A stretch of DNA of 64,000 bases from CAVZBW01 sp963773635 (GTDB taxonomy: Bacteria > Actinomycetota > Acidimicrobiia > Acidimicrobiales > RAAP-2), in contig CAVZBW010000005.1 of assembly GCA_963773635.1 (NCBI GenBank), positions 248,001 through 312,000 of the forward strand. The letters are read 5' to 3'. The number at the start of each line of letters is the position of its first letter. Positions within the stretch are counted from its first letter, which is position 1. Both the position numbers and the translations under genes were made by a program. Shown piece after piece: positions 34,574 through 43,604 of this stretch. Under the pieces are notes generated by a model. The model made no database searches, was not told the DNA's origin, and saw only the letters and a list, made by a program, of their open reading frames with translations.

Positions 34574-35576
34574 ATGCATCGACCCCGGCAGCCTGCCGAC
34601 CGGCACGGCAGGGCTCCGCGTATCGGACTCGTCTTGGGGGCCGGAGGTGTGGTCGGCGGCGCATTCCACGCCGGCGTGGTGGCAGCGCTGGCCGAGGCCA
34701 CCGGTTGGGACCCACGGGCCGCGGCGGTCATCGTCGGCACCTCTGCCGGGGCCGTCACGGCCGCAGGTCTCCGGGCCGGGCTCTCGGCTCCCGACCTGCT
34801 GGCGCGCGCCGAGGACCGGCCGCTCTCGCCGGAGGGCGCCGAGCTGGTCCAGCACGGGGAAACCCATCCTCGCCCATACCTGCTGCGTCCGGAGCCGAGG
34901 CGGCGACGTTCAGCCTCCGAGATCGGAACCATGCTCCAGCAGGCAGCACTGCGGCCGCTGTCGTCGCGTCCCGTTGCCATCCTCGCCTCCCTCATCCCCG
35001 ACGGAACGGTCGATACGGCGTTCATCAGCGCAGGCATCGAGCGCGCTGGTCTCCGACAGCTGGCCCGAGGAGAAGCTGTGGATCTGCGCTGTTCGGCAGC
35101 GTGACGGGCGCCGGGTGGTGTTCGGCCGGGACGCCGTGGCTCCGGAGCCCCTGGCCGTCGCGGCCTCGTGCGCCATCCCGGGGGTGTTCCGGCCGGTCGT
35201 CATCGACGGCACGTCCTACATCGACGGCGGCGCGCACTCGCCCACGAACGGCGATCTCCTTGCCGGCGAAGGCCTCGACCTGGTGTTGGTGAGCTCACCC
35301 ATGTCCATCGCCAGCCGCTCCCTGCGGTTGAGCGCCGACCAACCTGCTCGACGCTGGTCACGGGCCCTTCTCGACGCCGAGGCCAGGAGGATCCGCCGAC
35401 GAGGTGCCCACGTGGTCGCCTTCCAGCCCACGCCGGAGGACCTCCCGGTGATGGGCCTCCGGGCAATGGATTGGGAACGCCGTCCCGCCGTCGCACGCCA
35501 GGTGCGCCGGTCGACCCTGCGGCGCCTGGCCCGAGCGGACACCCGGGAACAACTGCAGCTGCTGATGGGGCATTGA
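34574..35576 (+). pseudogene. Patatin-like phospholipase, frameshifted
   Basis: The first frame has the oxyanion loop LGAGGVVGGAFHAG and the nucleophile elbow VGTSAGAV. The catalytic aspartate motif (YIDGGAHSPTN) and the C-terminus are in the +1 frame. The switch lies near base 35045-35055, where GIERA continues as LVSDSWPEEKLWICAV. Total length is 1003 bp, one more than a multiple of three; repaired it would be about 333 aa. As written the serine and aspartate of the dyad are never on the same polypeptide. It starts 32 bp after the acyl-CoA ligase. Confidence 0.8.
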
Positions 35577-35812
35577 TCGCCCGCCCGCAGGCGACCGATC
35601 ATTTCGCCCCACGTCGGCCACGACGTAGTGTTGCTGGCAAGCTTCACGCGAGCGAGCGGGGTTCCGGAGCGTCTTGGGCGAAGTCGGCTGACGACAGGGG
35701 CGGGCAGCGTGGCCAACGAGGAGATCCAGGCGCTCGGTCAGCTGGGGGGAGAGAGCCTCGCCGAGGGGTGGGTCCTGTTGGCGATATTGACGCTTGGTCG
35801 CCCCTCGTAACC

Positions 35813-36802
35813 ATGCCGCCAGGAGATCCGATCGGTCGCCTGATCGACGAGGCCAACCGGATCGCCCTCCGCGTGCCCTATACCCCGGGACGGTTGCTCA
35901 GGCGGGCGTGGGGCGGGACGCTGCGCCACGCGGTTCGGGACAAGGTAGTGATGATCACCGGGGCGTCTTCGGGCATCGGCCGGGCCAGTGCGATCCGGGT
36001 GGGACGCAACGGCGGCACGGTCGTGCTGGTCGCCCGGACTCGCGAGAGGCTCGAGTCGACGAGGGACGAGATCGTCGCAGCGGGAGGTATCGCCCACGTC
36101 CATCCCTGCGATCTCTCCGAGCTTGACGATGTCGAACGCATGGCCTTCGGCGTTCTCGACCAGCACGGGCGCGTCGACGTGCTCGTCAACTGCGCCGGCC
36201 GCTCGATCCGACGCTCCCTCTCGCTCTCCTACGACCGCATGCACGATTTCCAGCGCACCATGCAGGTCAACTACTTCGGCGCGGTCAAGCTGATCTTGGC
36301 CCTCACGCCCGGCATGCGAGCCCGCGGGTTCGGGCACCTGGTCAACATCTCGTCCGCCGGAGTCCAAGTGAACACACCACGCTTCTCCGCCTACCTGGCG
36401 TCCAAGGCGGCCCTCGACGCGTTCTCGCGTTCCGTCGCACCCGAGCTACGCCGCGACGGCGTACACATCACCACCGTGTACATGCCGCTCGTGCGCACGC
36501 CGATGATCGAGTCCACCGAGGTGTACGACGCGTTCCCGGCCATCACCGCCGAGGAGGCGGCAGACATGATCACCGAGGCGATACTCATCCGGCCCCATCG
36601 GATCTCGACGCCCTTTGGCAGCGCCTTCGAGGTCGCGCATGCACTCAACCCTGGCCCGGTGGAGATGGTCCTCGAGGTGGCCTATCACCTGTTTCCCGAG
36701 TCCAGGGCGGCCCGGGGGGAGGAGCGGTCAGATCCCGGCGCCGAAAGGCTCTCGGGGCCGGCGCGCGTCTTCGCCCGCGTGCTGCGGGGGACCCATTGGT
36801 GA
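35813..36802 (+). CDS. Short-chain dehydrogenase/reductase
   Basis: A 329-aa classical SDR with an N-terminal extension of about 40 residues. Cofactor site ITGASSGIGRAS, NCAGRS, catalytic Ser in NISSAG and YLASK with the Tyr-Lys pair; TVYMPLVRTPM follows. The C-terminal extension is basic. Similar enzymes in actinobacteria act on lipid or acyl substrates, which suits the upstream ligase and patatin. ATG at 35813 is the first conserved start; no strong Shine-Dalgarno. Confidence 0.88.
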   Translation: MPPGDPIGRLIDEANRIALRVPYTPGRLLRRAWGGTLRHAVRDKVVMITGASSGIGRASAIRVGRNGGTVVLVARTRERLESTRDEIVAAGGIAHVHPCDLSELDDVERMAFGVLDQHGRVDVLVNCAGRSIRRSLSLSYDRMHDFQRTMQVNYFGAVKLILALTPGMRARGFGHLVNISSAGVQVNTPRFSAYLASKAALDAFSRSVAPELRRDGVHITTVYMPLVRTPMIESTEVYDAFPAITAEEAADMITEAILIRPHRISTPFGSAFEVAHALNPGPVEMVLEVAYHLFPESRAARGEERSDPGAERLSGPARVFARVLRGTHW

Positions 36803-37115
36803 GACGGTCGACGGCCCAGCGGCTTGGAGGCTCTCCAGGCGGCGAAAGGCGCCATGTGACGGAGCCGCCCGGAGTTGCTCGGAATGCAGCTCTTCGAGCG
36901 CGTGGCTGCTTCGATTCTGGTCCTCCTGGAGGGGGGAACGAGCGGGGTGGCAGATTGGGACGTTGGTCCCTGTTGGGGCCACCTGGACCGACATTGAATG
37001 ACGGTGAGTGTGCGGCGCTGTAGTGAGGCAAACCCTGCCCGGGCACAGAGGTGGTTCATGGCCCGTTCCGACGGAGTGCAAGGTTCGGTGCGCCGGTCGT
37101 CGGCCGAGGACGAAC
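36803..37115. other. Intergenic region without recognised gene
   Basis: 313 bp between two same-strand SDR genes. Open frames here have no recognisable motifs. Confidence 0.4.
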
Positions 37116-37943
37116 GTGACTGTCGGTAACGGACGGACGGTGCTCATCACGGGCGCGAACTCGGGCGTCGGTCTCGCGACCGCCGTGCGCCTTGCCGAGC
37201 TCGGGTTCCACTCGGTCGGCTCAGTTCGCTCCCGGGCCAAGGCCGCACGAGTGGTGGAGGCCGCCGCGAGCGCCGGAGTGACCCTCGACACGGTGACGCT
37301 CGATGTCACCGACGCCGAAGGCTGCCGGAAAGCGGTTGATCGGCTCCGTCCCTGGGCACTCGTGAACAACGCCGGCTACTCCGGAGTCGGCGCCATCGAG
37401 GATGTCACCGACGAGGAGGCGCGCCGGCAGCTCGAGACGATGGTGGTGGCACCCTTGCGGCTCTCCCGGCTCGTGTTGCCGCACATGCGCGCCGCCGGTC
37501 AAGGTCGAATTGTGAACGTATCTTCGATCTACGGATTGACGACGACACCGTTCACCGGCTGGTACCAGGCATCGAAACATGCGCTCGAAGCCCTCTCTGA
37601 CGCCTTGCGGCTCGAGGTTGCCCGTGATGGCATCAAGGTGGTCCTGATTGAGCCGGGTGGTGTGAGGACTCATATCTGGGAAGAGGCGGAGACGACCCTG
37701 GCGAGTCGAGCCGGCTCCAGGTACGAGACGCAATACCGCCGGCTTCTCACGCTCCTCGCGCAGTGGGTTCCCCTGATGGCGCCGCCCGAAGCAGTGGCCA
37801 AGGTCATCGGCCGGGCCCTCTCTGTGGGTTCGCCGCGGGCTCGGTACCTGGTCGGACGGGACACCCAGGGCATCTTGGCTGGAGAGACCCTGGTTCCGAC
37901 CTGCGTGAAGGACCGCCTGGCTCGTCTCGTGACAGGTCTCTGA
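37116..37943 (+). CDS. Short-chain dehydrogenase/reductase
   Basis: A 275-aa SDR: TVLITGANSGVGLATA for NAD(P), LVNNAGYSG, catalytic Ser in VNVSSIYG and YQASKHALEAL, then IEPGGVRTHIWE. The C-terminal segment resembles SDRs related to retinol/17-beta-hydroxysteroid dehydrogenases. GTG start with a CGAGGACG site; the frame upstream of it lacks conserved sequence. It converges with the MFS gene, leaving 92 bp between stops. Confidence 0.88.
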   Translation: MTVGNGRTVLITGANSGVGLATAVRLAELGFHSVGSVRSRAKAARVVEAAASAGVTLDTVTLDVTDAEGCRKAVDRLRPWALVNNAGYSGVGAIEDVTDEEARRQLETMVVAPLRLSRLVLPHMRAAGQGRIVNVSSIYGLTTTPFTGWYQASKHALEALSDALRLEVARDGIKVVLIEPGGVRTHIWEEAETTLASRAGSRYETQYRRLLTLLAQWVPLMAPPEAVAKVIGRALSVGSPRARYLVGRDTQGILAGETLVPTCVKDRLARLVTGL

Positions 37944-38035
37944 GGACTCGAATTCCTGCAGCGAGGGGTGCTCGCGGCGTTCGACATCTTGCGGCCGCAC
38001 AGGCCGCCTCGGCGACGAGCTTCGTGTGCTCGTGC

Positions 38036-39953
38036 TCAGGACGTCGTGGCCGGCGATTCCTCCGAAGCCTCGCGGAGCCTGGCAAGCTCGTCCTGGACGA
38101 GCTCCTCGTGTTCGCGCTCGTCCTCCCGTGCCCGGCGCGGGCTCCAGCGGCCCCTCATCACGAAGATCGCCGGGATGAAGACGGCGGTGCACCCGAAACA
38201 CACCCACAGCCAGTGCTGCCATTCGGACGGCGCCGTCGAACGCACGATCTGGAGCTGCGTGAGCTCCGGCTCCCACCTGTTGAGGAACTGTAGTTGGGGG
38301 GAGATCTTCTGGATCTGCGTGAGCTCGGACGTCGCATGGGCAGGGCCCACGACCTTCGCCGCATCGTGCGAGATTCGGACGAACAGCTTCGGGTTCTGGG
38401 TGAGGATGGTGGTCCCGGGGTACTTCGTCGCCTCGGCGAACGCCGTGGGATCGGACTGGACGATGGCGACTTCGGTCGGGTACGTCGCCTGGATGGTGGC
38501 TGCCGGCGGCGTGATGTTGGCGATCTGGGTGGCCGGGCCCGTCGAGGTGACGTCGGCCGCACTGGGCGTCCTCCCCGCCACGATGTCGTTGATGGCAACG
38601 ACACTCCTCTGATCCATGGGACGGTAGGCGTTGTTGGCAGCGAGCCCTGCGGAGACGATGACGAACGGGATGAAGACGAGGGTGATCGCCGTGACCAGGC
38701 GAACCAGGCCACCCCAAATGGATAGTGCCGTGGCGATCAGCGCCGGGTTGTGGGCCTCGGCGGTCTCGGTGAAGCTCGCCATCCACGGCGAGTAGGCCAT
38801 CGCCTGGAAAGCGAAGAGCACCGATACGACCCACACGAGGGTGTAGTAGCTGGACGTCGTGTGGCCAACGTGTGAGATCAAGACGGGGATGAACACCAGC
38901 ATGCCGAGCGCGCCGGCCAGCATGAAGGGTTTTCGCACCTTGAGCAGGTCGCTCAGGACGCCGAAGACGACGAGGGCGACGCAGTCCGTGGCCCACACCC
39001 AGGCCGCAAGGGCGTTGGCCTGAGGAAGGGACGAGTAGTTCGTCGCCTTCACGAACACGGTCGGGAAGAACGCACTCGGGAACGTGCCCGCAGCCGTGTA
39101 GAAGAGGACGAGCATCACGGCTATGGCCAGGGCGGAGATGATGATGTCGAAGCGGAGCATCTGGCGCCAGGGCCTCTTTAGCGCCGAGGCGACGTCGATG
39201 CCCTTGGCTCTCAGCTGCGACGAGCACCCGGTCCCGCTCGGTGGTCATGACCTGGCTACGGATCTGGGGCGACAGCTCGCGCAGGAACAGCAGTGCGACT
39301 CCGAAGACGACGAGACCCACCACGCCGGAGATGATGAACATCCGCTGCCAGTCCCCCGAGGTGGCGCCCAGGGTGTGCGCGGCGAGCTCGGTTGCCACGA
39401 GCAGCCCCGCCACCGGGCCCAAGGTCCAGAACCCCATCGCCGAGGCCCGCCCGAGCTGGGGGGTGAAGTCGCGCACCAGCGCGGGGGTCGCCACCAGGAT
39501 GATCCCTTCGAACAGTCCCACGGCGACGATCGCGACGGTGTACTCGGCCTTGTTGGCGGCGTTGGGGAGGGCGAACAGCTGGATGAGCGCCACGATCCCG
39601 AGGCCGCCGATCACCACCCAGCAGCGCCCGATACGGTCGGTGATCTGGCCGGCCACGGCAGCGACCATGCCGGCGAGGTTGGACAGGATGAGCGTCAAGA
39701 CGAAGAACCGGAACGACATGTGGAACTTCACGATGAGGATCTGCCCCACGCTGGGCGGGATGAAGTACTGGTACCAGAGGGTGATCGACGCCAAGATCAC
39801 CACCGCCAGGTAGAAGTACCGCGCCGCCGGCTTCGGGTAGGTGGGCAGCTCGCGGTGCCCGATCCATGCCAAGAACCCCCGCCGCGGGCCACCGCCTTGG
39901 AGCTGCGACACCGTGGCCGAAGGCTGGCCCGTCGGCTGCGCCTCTGTCGTCAT
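38036..39953 (-). pseudogene. MFS transporter, frameshifted
   Basis: A major-facilitator permease. The first frame encodes the N-terminal six helices (SLLYQ-like ITLWYQYFIPPSVGQ, GQITDRIGRCWVV, GFWTLGPVAGLLV) to about base 39215. The second half (LRAKGIDVASALKRPW, then FGVLSDLLKVRKPFMLAG and further helices) is in the +1 frame and ends at 38036. Length is 1918 bp, one more than a multiple of three; repaired it would be about 638 aa. It has an unusually long soluble insert late in the C-terminal half (roughly 38270-38600). Substrate unknown. Confidence 0.82.
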
Positions 39954-40814
39954 GGCCGCACCGTACCCAAAGATGAGACGGCCAATGTCCTAGTTGTCAA
40001 CTGGGCCATCGCACCCCCCGGATGCTCCCTGCACTGAATGTACTACCTCGCGGGTCTCGATGCGCCAGGGTCGAGTGCGTCGACATTCGACCGCCCAGGA
40101 TGGCGCCGGCTTCTGGACGAAACCGGCCATCCCCTCCGTGGAATCCGGTGGCGCGAACAGCTCGTCGGAGAGGCGAGCCTCACGACGGGCGAGAGGCATG
40201 ACGCCCAAATTCTGCCGGGCGGCTTGCCCTCCGCCGTCATCGCAGCTGAGCACTCATAGGGAGGGGCCGGTCTGGTCAACCTCTATTCCAACTCACCCAG
40301 GGGGCCAAGCGCGACGAGGCCTGCATACCTCTTTCGTCGAACGTTGCCGGTACTTCCGCATGGTCCGAGACCCGGTACCCGGCGACAGGTCGCTCGCGGC
40401 CGGTTCCGAGCGGAGAGCAAGAAGGGGTCGTCCACGAACCAGGCCATCTCAACGGCAACGGGGACCTGACGAAAGGCACCCGCCCCGTTCGGGTGGCGAA
40501 TGTTCGCACCTTCAGCGCATGCACACAATGCACAGAGCTCGCTCCAGGGAGGGCACCTGAGGCGGTCTTGCGACGTGCAGGATCGGGTGAGCCGAGGAGT
40601 TGTGGAGCACCATGTTCCAGCACCGGACGCGAAACAAGCCACCTGACCACCACTCTGCCATTAGCCCCGATGCCCTCCGTCGAGGTAATACTCATGACGG
40701 GCGGCGGACGCGGAGAGGCTGAACCTTTGCGCGTGGTCGTGTTGGGTCCCAGAGAAGGGATCCGACCCGGGACGTACCGTCCGTGGGCGTCGTACCGATG
40801 AAAGGAGCAGTGCC
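39954..40814. other. Long intergenic region with a possible enoyl-CoA hydratase remnant
   Basis: 861 bp between the divergent MFS and deaminase genes. The only protein-like signal is the minus-strand fragment at 40095-40250; other frames show nothing recognisable. Confidence 0.4.
40095..40250 (-). pseudogene. Enoyl-CoA hydratase C-terminal remnant
   Basis: The minus-strand frame ARQNLGVMPLARREARLSDE followed by LFAPPDSTEGMAGFVQKPAP resembles the last ~45 residues of enoyl-CoA hydratase/isomerases, where a helix is followed by DxxEGMxAFxEKRxP. The catalytic core is absent upstream. Likely a relic of a lost gene; the similarity is short, so the call is tentative. Confidence 0.4.
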
Positions 40815-42224
40815 ATGACCACCCTCCTCGCGCGCCACGCAGAGGTCCTCGTCACCATGGACGACGAGCGCCGCGAGATACCCGACGGCGCAGTCCTGGT
40901 GGAGGACGGCATGATCACTGCGGTCGGTCCGACGGAGGATCTCCCCTCGGAGGCCGACACCGTCCTCGACCTGCGCGGCCAGATCGTGCTGCCCGGGATG
41001 GTCAACACGCACCATCACCTCGACCAGACCCTCACCCGCAACCTCCCGCAGGGCCAGAACATCAACCTGTTCCCCTGGTTGCGGGCCCACTACGAGATCT
41101 GGGCCAAGCGGACCCCGGAGGCCACCCGCGGGAGCACGCTGATTGGGTTGGCCGAACTCGCGCTGTCGGGCTGCACGACGGTCTTCGATCACTCCTACGT
41201 GTTCCAAAACGGATGCCGGGTCGACGACCAAATCGCGGCAGCGGCCGAGATCGGCGTCCGGTTCCACGCCTGCCGGGGATCGATGTCCCTGGGCGAATCT
41301 CGAGGTGGCCTCCCTCCCGACAACTGTGTGGAGGACGAGACCGCCATCCTCGAGGACTGCGTGCGGGTGATCGGCCAGTACCATGACTCCGACCGGGGCG
41401 CCATGACCCGTGTCGTCCTCGGGCCGTGCTCGCCATTCTCGGTCTCGGCCGACCTCCTGCGCGAGTCCGCCGCCATCGCCCGCCAGTACGGCGTGACCCT
41501 GCACACGCACCTGTGCGAAACCTTGGACGAGGAGCGCTACACCCTCGAGAGCCACAAGCTGCGCCCGGTCGCGTGGATGGAGACCGTCGGCTGGCTGGGT
41601 GCGGACGTTTGGTACGCGCACGCCATACATGTGACCGACGACGAGATCAGGCAGTTCGCTTCGACCGGGACGGGGGTGGCCCACTGCCCGTGCTCGAACA
41701 TGCGCCTGGCATCGGGCATCGCCCCGGTCAAGAAGTACATGGACAACGGGGTCAAGGTCGGTATCGGGGTCGACGGCTCGGCCAGCAACGACTCCTCGCA
41801 CATGTTGGCCGAGGTGCGCCAGGCCATGCTTCTCGCACGCCTCAAGATGGGCCTCTTGCCCCCCGAGGGCCCCCAGACGGTGCTCGGGACGTCGGACCCG
41901 CTCCGAGCGGCCGAGTGGATGACCGCGCGCCAGGCCCTCGAGCTCGCCACGCGGGGAGGCGCTGCCGTGCTCGGACGAGACGACGTCGGCGCACTGGTCC
42001 CGGGGATGTGCGGCGACTTCTTCAGCATCGACCTCCACACGATCGACTATGCGGGTGGGCTGGCGGATCCGGTCGCCGCGACCGTCTTCTGCCAGCCCCA
42101 GAGGGCGCGGAACACGGTCATCAACGGCAAGGTGGTCGTCGCAGACGGGGTCGTGGCCACGGTGGACATGGCACCCATCATCGACGCGCACAACAAGTTC
42201 TCACTACAGATCGCGAACGGTTGA
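40815..42224 (+). CDS. 8-oxoguanine deaminase-like amidohydrolase
   Basis: A 469-aa metal-dependent deaminase of the AtzA/TrzN/guanine deaminase group. The metal site starts with VNTHHHLDQTL, then HTHLCET, AHAIHV and GVDGSASND supply the remaining ligands and catalytic aspartate. SNMRLASGIAPV and the GSASNDSSHM segment are typical of 8-oxoguanine deaminase. It would remove the amino group of oxidised guanine or a related purine or triazine. The ATG follows AAAGGAGCAGTGCC. Confidence 0.85.
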   Translation: MTTLLARHAEVLVTMDDERREIPDGAVLVEDGMITAVGPTEDLPSEADTVLDLRGQIVLPGMVNTHHHLDQTLTRNLPQGQNINLFPWLRAHYEIWAKRTPEATRGSTLIGLAELALSGCTTVFDHSYVFQNGCRVDDQIAAAAEIGVRFHACRGSMSLGESRGGLPPDNCVEDETAILEDCVRVIGQYHDSDRGAMTRVVLGPCSPFSVSADLLRESAAIARQYGVTLHTHLCETLDEERYTLESHKLRPVAWMETVGWLGADVWYAHAIHVTDDEIRQFASTGTGVAHCPCSNMRLASGIAPVKKYMDNGVKVGIGVDGSASNDSSHMLAEVRQAMLLARLKMGLLPPEGPQTVLGTSDPLRAAEWMTARQALELATRGGAAVLGRDDVGALVPGMCGDFFSIDLHTIDYAGGLADPVAATVFCQPQRARNTVINGKVVVADGVVATVDMAPIIDAHNKFSLQIANG

Positions 42225-42292
42225 CTCGGCGAGCGCCCCGGGCCAGGTCGGACGAAGGGCGGCAGCGGGGTCCGGAGGGAGGAGACGCGGCG

Positions 42293-43282
42293 ATGCAAGA
42301 CGATGCGCCGAAGGGTGGGAGCGACGCGACGCTCGTCACCCAGACGAAGATCCGGTCCGGAGGGGAGGAGGAGTTTGCGACGTGGCAGCGGCGGATGTCG
42401 GCACTGGTGTCCGAGGCCCCTGGGTTCGTGAGCCAGGAGGTCATACCGGCAAATCCGCCGCTGCAGCCGGACTGGACCATCATCCAACGGTTCGCGTCCC
42501 GGGAGGACGCCAGCAACTGGCTCGCGTCGGACGTCCGGGCCGCCATGCTCGAGGAGGTCCGGAACCTGCTCGAGGGGGACGACGCCATCTCGGTCGTGGA
42601 GCAGGCTGCGCGAACCCACAAGGGCAGCACCGCCGTCATCCGGGCCGCGGTCGCGCCGGGCCGCGAGGAGGCCTACCGTGACTGGCAGGCGCAGATCCAG
42701 GCGGCCCAGGCCAAGATGCCGGGGTTCGTGGGGTGCGCAGTCCAAGAGCCGATACCAGGGGTGGAGGACAAATGGGTGACGCTCCTCGCCTTCGACTCCG
42801 CCGAGAACCTCGACGCCTGGCTCAGCTCTGACACGCGAGCCGGCCTCCTCCGAAAGGCCGAGGGGGTCGCGGACGCGGACGACGTTCGCAGGGTCGAGTC
42901 GGGGTTCGAGGGGTGGTTCGACTTCAAACGGCCCGCCGGCGTCAGCGCGCCGCCGGCCTGGAAGTTCAACTACCTGATCCTGCTCGGTCTCTACCCCATC
43001 GTGATGCTCGAGATCCTGTTCCTGAACAACAAGCTGGACTGGATGAACGCTGCATTCGGCAATCTCATCGGGAACATCTTCAGCGTCGGGATCCTCGGGT
43101 GGCCGGTGGTGGCCATCTTGGGCAAGGCGATGGGCTGGTGGATCCAGCCCGCGCCGGGGTCCTCGAAATGGAACGACCTGAAGGGGGCACTCGTCATGGT
43201 GTGCGCGCTCGCGGTCCTGGTGACGGGTTTCTATTTCATCGTGAAGTACGTAGGGTTCGATGCAAAGGTCCCGGAGATCTGA
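42293..43282 (+). CDS. Tandem ABM-domain protein with membrane tail
   Basis: A 329-aa protein: two antibiotic-biosynthesis-monooxygenase-like ferredoxin-fold domains (about residues 12-100 and 105-205) and a C-terminal membrane region with three hydrophobic segments (LILLGLYPIVMLEILFL, IFSVGILGWPVVAILG, ALVMVCALAVLVTGFYF). The two domains share the GFVxxxVxxP pattern. Such COG3224-type proteins are uncharacterised. Strong GGAGGGAGGAG ribosome site. It lies 68 bp after the deaminase and 43 bp before a 31-aa peptide gene. Confidence 0.85.
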   Translation: MQDDAPKGGSDATLVTQTKIRSGGEEEFATWQRRMSALVSEAPGFVSQEVIPANPPLQPDWTIIQRFASREDASNWLASDVRAAMLEEVRNLLEGDDAISVVEQAARTHKGSTAVIRAAVAPGREEAYRDWQAQIQAAQAKMPGFVGCAVQEPIPGVEDKWVTLLAFDSAENLDAWLSSDTRAGLLRKAEGVADADDVRRVESGFEGWFDFKRPAGVSAPPAWKFNYLILLGLYPIVMLEILFLNNKLDWMNAAFGNLIGNIFSVGILGWPVVAILGKAMGWWIQPAPGSSKWNDLKGALVMVCALAVLVTGFYFIVKYVGFDAKVPEI

Positions 43283-43325
43283 GGGATCGGGACCCGGTCC
43301 GGCCCGAGGCAGAGAGAGGAGCAGG

Positions 43326-43421
43326 ATGATTTGGATCCTCATTCCCATCCTGGCGGCGATCACCTTCGCCCTGTGGTTCTCGCCGCTCGGCGTGAAGGTA
43401 GGACTCTGGAGGTGGCCGTAG
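43326..43421 (+). CDS. 31-aa single-helix membrane peptide
   Basis: ATG at 43326 preceded by GAGAGAGGAGCAGG, an excellent ribosome site 6-7 bp away. The peptide MIWILIPILAAITFALWFSP followed by LGVKVGLWRWP is one hydrophobic helix with a basic/aromatic tail. It follows the tandem-ABM membrane protein by 43 bp on the same strand and may be its small partner. Too short for ordinary ORF calling; support is the ribosome site and composition. Confidence 0.55.
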   Translation: MIWILIPILAAITFALWFSPLGVKVGLWRWP

Positions 43422-43604
43422 AGTCCGCCGCCTGGATGAGACAGAGCGGCAACGCCGGGCCCGAAGGTCGGAGCCCTCCAGCCTCGAGCCCCCAGGTCTA
43501 GGGTGGCGATCAGGACAGCGGAGTCGGCCGGTCACGGCCGGTTGCGACCCGTGGCATCGGGCCTCGCTGCCACGGGTCCCAACGAAGATTCAGAGGGGGG
43601 AACC

